A stretch of DNA of 64,000 nucleotides. Source: Methanolobus sp. Lineage in GTDB: Archaea > Halobacteriota > Methanosarcinia > Methanosarcinales > Methanosarcinaceae. How positions within the stretch are numbered: position 1 is the stretch's first letter; each line of letters opens with the position of its first letter. A program made the translations under genes and the position numbers. The notes beneath the pieces were generated by a model, which saw nothing but the letters and a program-made list of their open reading frames with translations, searched no databases and had not been told where the DNA came from. The stretch lies in contig NZ_JADQBZ010000008.1 of NCBI RefSeq assembly GCF_016278365.1, positions 248,001-312,000 on the forward strand. Direction: 5' to 3'. Shown piece after piece: positions 35,382 through 43,266 of this stretch.

Positions 35382-36185
35382 TTACATAGTTTTATTCTTT
35401 ATTTCATCCTTTATCGAAAAATAACATTTCTCGAATATTTCCTGATTGCCACTGACCTCAAAGGTACTGTACCCAAACAAATTGGCATACTCTTCAATCT
35501 TTGCGTCGATATCTTTCACATATGTTAGGCCTGTATTGACTTTTGCAACCCTTGAATATCCTGCCAAGTCATTGACCATTTTTGCCATCTTGAACGCTTT
35601 TTCAGGGTCAGAATGATATTTAGCAAAGCCTAGAAGTTCTTTCCATGAACTGGCATACATGGGAGTGAAGAAGAAAGCAGGTTCCTTACTGTTTGCTTTA
35701 AGCAATTTCAGATAATTAGCTCCACCACCAACCGTAGCTCCAATGCAGTCATCCACAATTCTTTCATCATCTCTGAGTATCCTGACGATGCAACCATCTT
35801 TTTCAAGGCAGAAATCCTCTTCTACCTTACCCAGGACATTACCACAAAGGCCGTAAAAAAGGAGTATACCATCGGAGAAAGAAATCATTTTCTTAATATT
35901 CTGGTAAACCTCGAATTTCAGCGTTTTTGGTACTGCATGAAGTCCAAGTTCCAGAATATTAACTACAACAATTGATTCATTTTCATCCATTTCTCCGAGA
36001 TGATATGGTATCTTTTCAAAAGATATGATATCATAAGAGACATGCTGTTCACGAAGTTTTTCTTTAAATTCTGAAATGTTTTCATTTTCTACGATTATAA
36101 TCTTATCAATTTCAGAATCATTGGTAAAAAGCCAGACTATTTCATCTTGCATTATCTTACATGAGATTATACTCATAACGGGCAT
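35382..36185 (-). CDS. DUF1638 protein, copy A
   Basis: 267 residues from ATG 36185 (MPVMSIISCKIMQDEI); GTG at 36188 is alternative, but the ATG agrees with its paralog. GGAGG lies 11 bases before the ATG. Motifs: SDGILLFYGLCGNVLGKVEED, RILRDDERIVDDCIGATVGGG and FFTPMYASSWKELLGF. It is the first gene of a two-gene operon whose promoter carries a TetR-type palindrome (36266-36281) followed by a TATA-like TCTATTTATC. Function unknown. Confidence 0.82.
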   Translation of the reverse strand: MPVMSIISCKIMQDEIVWLFTNDSEIDKIIIVENENISEFKEKLREQHVSYDIISFEKIPYHLGEMDENESIVVVNILELGLHAVPKTLKFEVYQNIKKMISFSDGILLFYGLCGNVLGKVEEDFCLEKDGCIVRILRDDERIVDDCIGATVGGGANYLKLLKANSKEPAFFFTPMYASSWKELLGFAKYHSDPEKAFKMAKMVNDLAGYSRVAKVNTGLTYVKDIDAKIEEYANLFGYSTFEVSGNQEIFEKCYFSIKDEIKNKTM

Positions 36186-36265
36186 CACAGATATCCTCCT
36201 TTTTTTGTATATTACTAGTTTTATTTCTTTAGATTCAAAAAATAATACGATAAATAGACAACATT

Positions 36266-36281
36266 TACCTACATGTAGGTA
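36266..36281. promoter_or_regulatory. TetR-type operator before the DUF1638 operon
   Basis: TACCTACATGTAGGTA is a perfect 16-bp palindrome just upstream of the TATA-like element for the DUF1638 genes. It shares TACCTACAT-TAGGTA with the operator at 36941-36958. The regulator is most likely the adjacent TetR protein. Confidence 0.75.
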
Positions 36282-36302
36282 GGCAAATGGTTGAATAAAA
36301 AA

Positions 36303-36893
36303 TCAATCCCTCCATCCAAGACCTAATTTAATTGAAAAAATTGATCTGACAAGTGTCTTTCTACCTTTAATACTGGATAACAGTCTGGCACCCATCAGTG
36401 TTTCAACTATCATTTCTGAATGTGATTCTACTGTATCTAAAAATTTAAACTCCCCCTGTTCCAGGCCATTTTGAAGAACATTGGCAAGCCATTCAAGTAT
36501 ATCGTCCAGTAACAAAATATCTTGATTTTTAACTTTCTCTGGGAGTTCTTGAAAATCTATTATCACTGAACCAGGAGGACAGATGCATTTCCCTTCATCA
36601 AACTCCTGCAATGCATAATCAAAATAATATTGAAGCTGCTCACGAGCAGACTTTTTGGATTCAACCATTTGTGCAATAGACATGGCTAAGTAATTTCTTC
36701 TTTCTTCAAGTAAGGCAGCAACCAAGTCTTCTTTTTTAGGATAATAGTGGTGTATTGAAGCATTTTTTATGCCAAGCTGCTGGGAAATATTCTTGTAACT
36801 AAATCCATTATAGCCCCCACATTGCAAAAATAATCTTGCATAACGAAGTATCTGTTGGTTAGTGGGGTTAAGATCTGTCATATTAATCCACAT
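36303..36893 (-). CDS. TetR/AcrR-family regulator
   Basis: 196 residues. The helix-turn-helix is FLQCGGYNGFSYKNISQQLGIKNASIHHYYPKKEDLV (about 17-53), the usual TetR N-terminal form. The C-terminal ligand domain (CICPPGSVIIDFQELPEKV) is helical and has two close cysteines. It sits between two palindromes with the same half-sites and both transcription units point left. Autoregulation plus control of DUF1638 genes is strongly suggested by position. ATG at 36893; the internal ATG at residue 5 is an alternative. Confidence 0.92.
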   Translation of the reverse strand: MWINMTDLNPTNQQILRYARLFLQCGGYNGFSYKNISQQLGIKNASIHHYYPKKEDLVAALLEERRNYLAMSIAQMVESKKSAREQLQYYFDYALQEFDEGKCICPPGSVIIDFQELPEKVKNQDILLLDDILEWLANVLQNGLEQGEFKFLDTVESHSEMIVETLMGARLLSSIKGRKTLVRSIFSIKLGLGWRD

Positions 36894-36940
36894 TTTTCCT
36901 TATTCTTATAATAGTTGGATTAAACTCATACATTAAATAC

Positions 36941-36958
36941 CTACCTACATATAGGTAG
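36941..36958. promoter_or_regulatory. TetR-type operator before the tetR-like gene
   Basis: CTACCTACATATAGGTAG is a near-perfect inverted repeat (arms CTACCTA and TAGGTAG), with arms matching the operator at 36266-36281. It overlaps the probable TATA region of the TetR gene, 48-65 bp upstream of its start, consistent with autorepression. Confidence 0.72.
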
Positions 36959-37067
36959 ACAATAGTTAAACTGGAAAACAATTAAAAAATCAGATTAAAG
37001 AGAATCTCAAAAGAAGCAAATGATTCAAAGCTAATGTTGATGCTTGCACATACTTAAAAAATGATTT

Positions 37068-37652
37068 CTAACTGATTGCCCTGCAAACACAGTATTTGCA
37101 CAAGGACATTTCCTCTAATATATTCTTACTCTTTGCAGGACAATAATAAACGCCATCATTTTCAAAGATTGTCTGATCTTCATTTACGTACATTCCCAGT
37201 GGGTGGAGTGGCTCTTTCGCTATAAAAGTCAGATATGTGGAAATAATGCGAGTATATTCCTTCAAATCTCTTTGATTGGGAGCATACTCATCCATATACT
37301 TGCTAATCCTGAATGTAAAATCTTCAAGCTTTCCAATGTCTATCTCCTCAGATAAATCAGTGCAATCTCTTTCTTTTAACTCGAAAAAGTTCTTGCGATT
37401 ATATCTTGCAAGACATTGGATATTGTACTGGAGACTTCCATAAGGGCTCTGAGTATCTTCTGTTTCTTTTTCAGTAATCCTTGTTAAATACTCAGAAGAC
37501 ATATTGGCAGCATCTTTCTTTAATAAGAGCAATAATTCACATGAATTAATATGAAATCCCCCAATTTTGCATATGAATAAACAATCAAATAGTTCCGTGA
37601 AATAAATATTATGATTAATGTGAACACATAATTTATTTTTATTTTGCAGCAT
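37068..37652 (-). CDS. DUF2115-like archaeal protein
   Basis: Open frame of 194 codons. The part from about residue 33 (CELLLLLKKDAANMSSEYL) through YLTFIAKEPLHPLGM to CPAKSKNILEEMSLCKYCVCRAIS matches the pattern of DUF2115: ELLxLLKKxA near the start and a C-terminal YYCPxK...LCxxCV cysteine motif. The first 32 residues (MLQNKNKLCVHINHNIYFTE) look unlike the family, so translation may begin later. Function unknown; the terminal cysteines may bind metal. Confidence 0.6.
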   Translation of the reverse strand: MLQNKNKLCVHINHNIYFTELFDCLFICKIGGFHINSCELLLLLKKDAANMSSEYLTRITEKETEDTQSPYGSLQYNIQCLARYNRKNFFELKERDCTDLSEEIDIGKLEDFTFRISKYMDEYAPNQRDLKEYTRIISTYLTFIAKEPLHPLGMYVNEDQTIFENDGVYYCPAKSKNILEEMSLCKYCVCRAIS

Positions 37653-37679
37653 GATGGTGTATAGACAAAAGAGGAATAA

Positions 37680-37960
37680 GCTCTCACATCAGCTTATCCG
37701 CAAGTTTCCTCATAAACCTAGCATTCAGATTTAGGTCTCCTGTTTGCCTAATCCTATCCTGAATCCTCTTAAGAGTACCCTGTAAGCAATACCAATCTTC
37801 CTAGCTGCTTCAGGAGTTAGCTCCAATATTTTCTGCTTGATAGATTCCTCATTAATAAAAGTCTGAGATTTTTTAAACCCTAATTCCTCTTTATCAATAT
37901 CGCTGGCTTTCTTCTTTAATATTTCAACGTCTTCTTCAAATTCAGTACTTCGCTAATTTT
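37680..37960 (-). pseudogene. decayed coding fragment, origin unknown
   Basis: On the minus strand two frames give coherent protein when joined by a frameshift near 37785. They read LKKKASDIDKEELGFKKSQT and later KQKILELTPEAARKIGI, then GTLKRIQDRIRQTGDLNLNA up to a stop at about 37685. No start or ribosome site is visible. The lysine-rich, helix-turn-helix-like end suggests a nucleic-acid-related protein, perhaps of a mobile element, but I cannot name it. The rest of 37961-38475 has no convincing gene. Confidence 0.45.
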
Positions 37961-38125
37961 AAATGAGCCCCAGTGAATTTTTTCACGGTAGCCTTATATG
38001 CGGTAACAATGCCGCTTTATGTCACTCCTACCACCAGATTCCCGTAACGTTTCTAAAGTTAAACTAAAACCAAAACAATGTATAATGCCGTTTCTCAGTA
38101 CTCTATACTGCAGGCAAAAAAAGTA

Positions 38126-38155
38126 GAGACATCTCCTGAGAGGATGTCTCATTTT
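38126..38155. terminator. bidirectional terminator-like hairpin
   Basis: GAGACATC (38126-38133) pairs with GATGTCTC (38143-38150), with a T-run on both strands (ATTTTT at 38151 on plus; seven T's on minus). It lies amid non-coding DNA between the decayed fragment and the small gene at 38476. A second perfect hairpin, CCAGGTA-TTT-TACCTGG, is near 38430-38446. Confidence 0.5.
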
Positions 38156-38475
38156 TGGGGTGGTTGGATTGGTGGTACACACTTCACAACAATTAATTGA
38201 TGTGGGTACACAGATGATATTCATCTATAAATAGATAAACTTTTCTATCAATCGCAAGATTTGACTGTACATACCAGAGTTATGAGTGAATAGAGAGAGA
38301 TTGAAGATGAGCAGTATGAGACCACCTGGAAGATCAGGTATGCCTCATGCCTACTGCTGGTTATGAAGTGATAGGCATCTGCCAGGAGAGGAAACTGACA
38401 GAAACCCAATAAATCTGCAATTATGATCCAGGTATTTTACCTGGGATAAAACCAATAAAAGAATGTTTGAGAGGA

Positions 38476-38670
38476 TTACCGGGTTGTCTTTGGTGGTAAA
38501 GTGCGGCTACCCGAACCGGGAAAATTGTCAACCATCAAAGCATCAAGATCTACTTTTTGCTCTCTTATCCATTCCTCATCCATAACTTTTATAGGTAAAT
38601 CATTTATGTATTCTTTCAGTATCCCTACAGAATTTACATCCTTTGCTGTTTCAGATACATTAATTTTCAT
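38476..38670 (-). CDS. small hypothetical protein, 64 residues
   Basis: The start ATG at 38670 has AAAGGTG 6 bases upstream, a good ribosome-binding site. The sequence MKINVSETAKDVNSVGILKEY is followed by an acidic middle (MDEEWIREQKVDLDALMVDN) and a PGSGSR tail. No membrane segment or cysteine. It is isolated in AT-rich DNA. It could be an antitoxin or small regulatory protein, but there is no toxin-like partner; I do not recognise the family. An antisense frame of similar size (38501-38695) looks like a shadow. Confidence 0.5.
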   Translation of the reverse strand: MKINVSETAKDVNSVGILKEYINDLPIKVMDEEWIREQKVDLDALMVDNFPGSGSRTLPPKTTR

Positions 38671-39021
38671 GGAGACACCTTTGACTATGCAATAAGAAGA
38701 TTTGACTATTTATCGTCGAGTATTGCTATTCATTCATCAAATATAAGCTTTTTTATATTGACATATTAATATGCATCTACAGTCTTAGAAAATAATTAAT
38801 TTCACATTAAGCTAAGCGAATACCAGACACCAGTACCAAATATTTAAGAGAAAATTAGATCGCTACCGTCGAACTGGGTGAAATACACACTCATACCGGA
38901 AACAAAATAAATATTGTTGGATCAGGATTGCTGTTGATAGAAATGGGAAGAAACTCATCAACTGCAGGATGTCAAATGATGCAGGGGAATCGGCCAGGAG
39001 TTGTTTTCAGAAGAGAAACAC
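38671..39021. other. gene-free 350-bp region
   Basis: AT-rich DNA with no open frame of convincing codon use. The minus-strand promoter of the gene at 38476 should be near 38700. I see no repeat, structured RNA or mobile-element end. Confidence 0.4.
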
Positions 39022-39638
39022 TCAAGGAAGACCATGCCCCGGCTCCAGATCCATCTCGTAGCATTTGGGTCCCGGGCCGCAGACATCTTCAAGTTCCCTG
39101 AGGATACGGAAACCCATGTTCCTGTAAAGGTTGATGGCAGGAATATTCTCCCTGGCCACAAAAAGAGAGATGCAACTGACGAAACTCAGCTTCATCTCGC
39201 GGATACCTTTCTGAAGGAGTCTTTTACCTATACCACATCCTCTGCGATCACTGTCAACTGCAAAAGAATAAAGCGTGGCGGTTTTGTGGATGTGCGAATA
39301 GGATAATACAGGTCTCACGAAAAAGATGCAGTACCCACGACCTTGCCCCGGTCAAGGGAAGCATAACAGGTTTCATTAAAAAAGCGGCAGTACATCATGA
39401 ACATCCTATCGTTTATCCCGGTGAAGTTCTCATGATAGAGTTTTAGGACATCAGCCATCAGATCATTGTTTATTCTGATTATTTTATGGTCTTCGAACGT
39501 GCTCCATTTTTTAGTCATCAGGCTGCCAAAAGCCAGCCGTGGGGCTTTTAATGGCTGCCTTTTACCTGTGCGTACTTTCCTCACTAACTGACCGGCCATT
39601 GACACCACAACACATTGATCCTGCACCCAGGCAGGCAT
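39022..39638 (-). pseudogene. GNAT acetyltransferase split by a T-run frameshift
   Basis: Frame 1 (39638-39315) codes for an N-terminal GNAT part: KIIRINNDLMADVLKLYHENF through YASLDRGKVVGTASFS, then TGA. A second frame (from 39318) continues with VRPVLSYSHIHKTATLYSFA and VDSDRRGCGIGKRLLQKGI, the acetyl-CoA-binding signature, to a normal C-terminus. The frames join if one base is added at or one base slips in the run of five T's (on the minus strand, TCTTTTTC) just before the stop. With the slip, the product would be about 205 residues. It may be a pseudogene, a sequencing error or slippage-dependent gene. Confidence 0.75.
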
Positions 39639-39791
39639 CCTTTAAAAAATAATCAGGATATATATCTGATAACAGGTATTTGATCAGGAAGGGTATAAGT
39701 CAATTGGAACTAAGGTCCTGAAGACAGGACCGGTCCATATGTCTATTTGTATGCATTGCACCCTTTGCAGGGACTTCCGATAAAGGGGGCA

Positions 39792-40157
39792 TCACTCCCC
39801 TTCAAGCACAACGCCCTGGACCTGTTCAAGAAGGATGTCGGAGAACAGCAACTTCTCAATAGTTCGTGCAACATACCTGCGATGCTGATGCTTCTGTATA
39901 TCCTCGTTCATCCGCAGGTCGGAATCTATCTGGATTCTCATGAGCGCAAAACGAAAAGCATCCACCTCTTTGATATCCATGTTGTAGAAGGCCTCAATGT
40001 AAAAGGGCAGTTTTTGAGGATGTTCTATCACTTCACATAGCATCAGTGACTCCTCAGGGATAACCTCAATTGAAGTTTCAGGGTTGAGCTTGCCGGTTAT
40101 CAGCATCAGAGTCTCCAGAGAATAACTCCGATTCATGATAGTAATATTGCGATCCAT
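39792..40157 (-). CDS. methanogen hypothetical protein, 121 residues
   Basis: The ATG at 40157 follows AAAGGATG. The sequence starts MDRNITIMNRSYSLETLMLI and is mixed alpha/beta with acidic and basic residues; HPQKLPFYIEAFYNMDIKEV and RRYVARTIEKLLFSDILLEQ are helical. No cysteine cluster or membrane segment. It follows cobY by 45 bp on the same strand and could be the last gene of the cobamide operon. I do not recognise the family. Confidence 0.6.
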   Translation of the reverse strand: MDRNITIMNRSYSLETLMLITGKLNPETSIEVIPEESLMLCEVIEHPQKLPFYIEAFYNMDIKEVDAFRFALMRIQIDSDLRMNEDIQKHQHRRYVARTIEKLLFSDILLEQVQGVVLEGE

Positions 40158-40202
40158 ATGAACACATCCTTTAAAATTAAGCTTGCCGGAAAGTATTTTG
40201 TT

Positions 40203-40826
40203 TTATTCTTTACCGGCAGTTTTTTCCAGCAGTACCTCTTTGCACTTCTCAAGGTCGGCTGCAGTATTAACGTTCAGAGCCAGTTCGATATTTTCCAGCA
40301 CGAGGCTAACATAGGCCTGCTCGCGTTCAACATCTTTCCCGTCCAGGATATTGACCCCTGCAGGAACTATAAGCTTGCCTTCCCAGTTAAAGACCGTATC
40401 CGGCCTTATACCGAGCCCTTTGCACACCCATATGGGAGAGAACACGGACATCGCAGGTGTTCCGCAAGTCTCATACTTTCTGATGATATGCCCGATTATC
40501 TCCGGATCAAGCAAGGGTATGTCCGACATCAGGATAAGCACGGGTTCGGTTATGCCTGCATCCTTGACCGCATAGACCATATCTGCCACATAGTTGCCAC
40601 CACCTGTGTTTATAACTTCCACCCTGCCATTGTAGCGGTTAAGGATAACACTGCCTGTGACAGGCGTTGCAGGCGAGACGGCAACATGGATCTTTCCGAC
40701 TTCAGGTGTTCTCTCAAGGGCATCGATAACATATGAGATAAGAGGTTTGCCAAGCAATTCTACCGTGGGTTTTTCACCCATTCCGAGCCTGCTCCCAAAG
40801 CCCCCGGCCATAATTATAGCGTCCAT
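40203..40826 (-). CDS. cobY: GTP:adenosylcobinamide-phosphate guanylyltransferase CobY
   Basis: 207 residues from ATG 40826, which is preceded by GGAGGTG; an earlier in-frame ATG at 40859 lies inside cobS. The nucleotidyltransferase start MDAIIMAGGFGSRLGMGEKP and the SDIPLLDPEII metal-site motif identify CobY, the archaeal enzyme that activates cobinamide phosphate with GTP. It directly follows cobS (2-3 bases), so coupling is tight. A product of this size with this start is normal for the family. Confidence 0.9.
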   Translation of the reverse strand: MDAIIMAGGFGSRLGMGEKPTVELLGKPLISYVIDALERTPEVGKIHVAVSPATPVTGSVILNRYNGRVEVINTGGGNYVADMVYAVKDAGITEPVLILMSDIPLLDPEIIGHIIRKYETCGTPAMSVFSPIWVCKGLGIRPDTVFNWEGKLIVPAGVNILDGKDVEREQAYVSLVLENIELALNVNTAADLEKCKEVLLEKTAGKE

Positions 40827-40827
40827 A

Positions 40828-41646
40828 TCAGACACCTCCAAAACCGTATTTAAGCGCAAGGAAGATGGCTACCAGCGCAATGGTCCTGCCAACTTCGTTG
40901 GATGCACCAATGACATCACCATTAACACCTCCAAAGTGCCTGTTACTGATATTGATAAGCACCATGGCTGATGCAATAGATGCAACAAAAGCTATAGGTC
41001 CGACCAGAGGGAGACCGATATACCAGAAAGCCAGCGTACAGGCAGTGATGCCCATAGCAAACCCTGTCAGGTACTTTGGAAGGGTCGTGCTTTTTACCAG
41101 AATGGAACCAAGACCTTCATGTATGGACTTCCCGAATGCGGCTATCGTGAGCATGCACTGCATGGCACTGACCTCGGCAACGAACAGGGAAAGAAGGATG
41201 ACCATTGCTGTACCTGCGATCGAACCGTCCGGAAGCAGGAACTCTCCCGTGAGAAGTGACACCAGAGCAGCATAGAATGCCAGGAGTGCAAGAGCTGTAA
41301 AGGCCACTCCTCCAATCCCAAGAGACATGTCTTTAAGCGCCTTGAGCTTCTTCTCGCGGGAACCGTGGGCTGTCAGACCATCCCCCATGTCGGCAATGCC
41401 ATCAAGGTGGTTAAGTCCCGTAATATAATAGACAAACACTATAATGAAAACAGCACTCAGCTGGGGAGAGAGAAATGACTGCAGACCAAAGGCTACTGCA
41501 CCCATAATAAGGCCAAGCACAATACCTACGAGTATGTGCAGGTAGGTCCTCTTGAAGAACTCGTCAAGACCTTCCATTGTGATCCCGACAGGGATGGTGG
41601 AAAGGAAACCAAAACTGGAGCGTACAGCCAGTAAGAAGTTGTTCAT
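40828..41646 (-). CDS. cobS: adenosylcobinamide-GDP ribazoletransferase CobS
   Basis: 272 residues, integral membrane. TGLNHLDGIADMGDGLTAHGSREKK is the signature metal site (DxxDG) of cobalamin synthase, which joins adenosylcobinamide-GDP to alpha-ribazole or its phosphate. Six to seven hydrophobic segments are visible. It overlaps the upstream cobZ by four bases and abuts cobY. Confidence 0.93.
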   Translation of the reverse strand: MNNFLLAVRSSFGFLSTIPVGITMEGLDEFFKRTYLHILVGIVLGLIMGAVAFGLQSFLSPQLSAVFIIVFVYYITGLNHLDGIADMGDGLTAHGSREKKLKALKDMSLGIGGVAFTALALLAFYAALVSLLTGEFLLPDGSIAGTAMVILLSLFVAEVSAMQCMLTIAAFGKSIHEGLGSILVKSTTLPKYLTGFAMGITACTLAFWYIGLPLVGPIAFVASIASAMVLINISNRHFGGVNGDVIGASNEVGRTIALVAIFLALKYGFGGV

Positions 41647-42257
41647 CCTGCGATCACACCACCCAGATTGCTGTCATGTCTCTTCTTTTTCTCAGCCGCA
41701 TTCTTTCTGGCGGCTTCGGCCATGCTCCGTGTATACATGCTGGCAGATACACCTCCAATAAGCCCGCCAATCACATCATCCATAAAAGGTCCAAGAGTTG
41801 CAAGAATACCAGGTTTCTGCTTGTCAAAACGGACAAACTCGAATATCCCTTTATCACCACTGATGTACTTGGCAATACTCATTCCTATGACCTCATCAAC
41901 TATCAGGAATGTCAGGTCTTTTTCATAAGAGCTCTTGCTTATGTTCGGAAGAGTACCTGCAACGCCTTCCTTCTCAAGCAATACACCTGCATAGACCAGC
42001 ATACAAAGGTTCGGGTCGGAAAGGGCTATGTGCAATTCTTCCAGGAACCTTTCTTCAGCAAGCTCCCTGGTCTCGATACCCGGATGCGGAGCATACAATG
42101 CCAGAGCAGTATCAACAAGCATCTCAACGGTAATACCTTCATCCCTGAGTATATCAATGATATCGTGGGTGATATCACCTTCCAGTTCCTCAGGCTGTCC
42201 TTCCTTGAGGTTCGTAGATTCTATATCCGATAATTTCATTGCCATCACTTTTATCAT
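41643..42257 (-). CDS. cobZ: alpha-ribazole phosphatase CobZ
   Basis: 204 residues of the PgpA-like CobZ family: AERFLEELHIALSDPN, KSSYEKDLTFLIVDEVIGM, FDKQKPGILATLGPFMDDVIGGLIGG. CobZ removes phosphate from alpha-ribazole-phosphate or cobalamin-phosphate in methanogens. Its stop overlaps the cobS start (ATGA). ATGs at residues 5 and 7 are alternative starts; ATG 42257 has AAATGATAA before it but no strong Shine-Dalgarno. Confidence 0.88.
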   Translation of the reverse strand: MIKVMAMKLSDIESTNLKEGQPEELEGDITHDIIDILRDEGITVEMLVDTALALYAPHPGIETRELAEERFLEELHIALSDPNLCMLVYAGVLLEKEGVAGTLPNISKSSYEKDLTFLIVDEVIGMSIAKYISGDKGIFEFVRFDKQKPGILATLGPFMDDVIGGLIGGVSASMYTRSMAEAARKNAAEKKKRHDSNLGGVIAG

Positions 42258-42279
42258 TTGTTTTTATGTACCTGCCAAC

Positions 42280-43266
42280 TCATCCAAGAATAAAATAGAT
42301 CATCAATGCAGATGCGCCAACCGCCATAAACGAAGCGGTCAGTATAAGCCTTGAGGTAAGCCATATATCCTCTGCCACGGGATAAGCCTTATATCGTTCT
42401 CCCAGAAGATAGGTGTTCGGTTTCTCAAGTCTTACCCTGAGAGCACCTGCTGTGGAAGCCATGGGAAAACCGGAATTCGGGGAGGGAGTCATTAGTCCCT
42501 CTGCCAGCCCGAGTTTGAGTGCATCCGATGCACTTAGCTTTTTCCTGTTTCCTGAGAACAAGTTCACGACCACAGCCGCCATACAGATGAAAATGACTGA
42601 GATACGTGCAGGTATCCAGTTGAAAACATCATCAGTTTTTGCAGAGAACCAGCCCAGCTTCAGGTACTTTTCGTTCTTGTAACCGACCATGGAGTCCAGG
42701 GTGCTCGTAGCTTTGAAAATGTAGGCAGCGACCAGACCAAAGGGGCCAAAGAAAGAGTAGAACATAAGGGGACTCAGTATCCCGTCCACATAATTCTCGG
42801 AGCTGGTCTCAATAATAGCAGAAGAGACATGATTCTCATCCAGCCGGGAGGTGTCCCTGCTAACATACATGGATACTTCCCTGCGTGCTTCATCAAGCTT
42901 ACCTGCCTCAAGCCTGCTGCGTACATTGCTGCCTGCCTCGAACAGGCACCTGACAGCAAAGGTCGCCTTAAGAAAATATGCAGCTATCAGAAGACGCAGA
43001 ACCCTTGGTATTGATTCGACGCTCAGGACAAGCATCACAGCGTATGCCAGGGCAGATGCAAAGCCAATGGTGACCAGAGCAAGGAATATTCCGTACAGCC
43101 TTCTGTGCTTTACAGGAGCCGCATCCTTAAGCCTGGAAATGAGCTTCCCCATCCAGACCACAGGATGAACGGCAAAAGGAGGCTCGTTGAGCATAAGATC
43201 ATAGGCATAGGCCAGGAAAAGAATGATTATGAGATCCTCTGCCCCCGGCATCACCGGCATGATCAT
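42280..43266 (-). CDS. cbiB: adenosylcobinamide-phosphate synthase CbiB
   Basis: 328 residues, multi-pass membrane protein. DLMLNEPPFAVHPVVWMGKLIS, SRDTSRLDENHVSSAIIETSSENYVDGILSPLMFYSFFG, and TLDSMVGYKNEKYLKLGWFSAKTDD are family signatures. It condenses adenosylcobyric acid with aminopropanol (phosphate) supplied by CobD. It shares four bases with the end of cobD at 43263. Confidence 0.93.
   Translation of the reverse strand: MIMPVMPGAEDLIIILFLAYAYDLMLNEPPFAVHPVVWMGKLISRLKDAAPVKHRRLYGIFLALVTIGFASALAYAVMLVLSVESIPRVLRLLIAAYFLKATFAVRCLFEAGSNVRSRLEAGKLDEARREVSMYVSRDTSRLDENHVSSAIIETSSENYVDGILSPLMFYSFFGPFGLVAAYIFKATSTLDSMVGYKNEKYLKLGWFSAKTDDVFNWIPARISVIFICMAAVVVNLFSGNRKKLSASDALKLGLAEGLMTPSPNSGFPMASTAGALRVRLEKPNTYLLGERYKAYPVAEDIWLTSRLILTASFMAVGASALMIYFILG

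Noticed and set aside
37680-37960. Remnant of Cas1 or a transposase
   Set aside because: Its helix-turn-helix-like end invites this idea, but the match is too weak and no neighbouring cas gene, repeat or inverted end supports it.
37994-38224. 76-codon minus-strand ORF
   Set aside because: It runs through a terminator-like hairpin, has no ribosome site and has random-looking composition.
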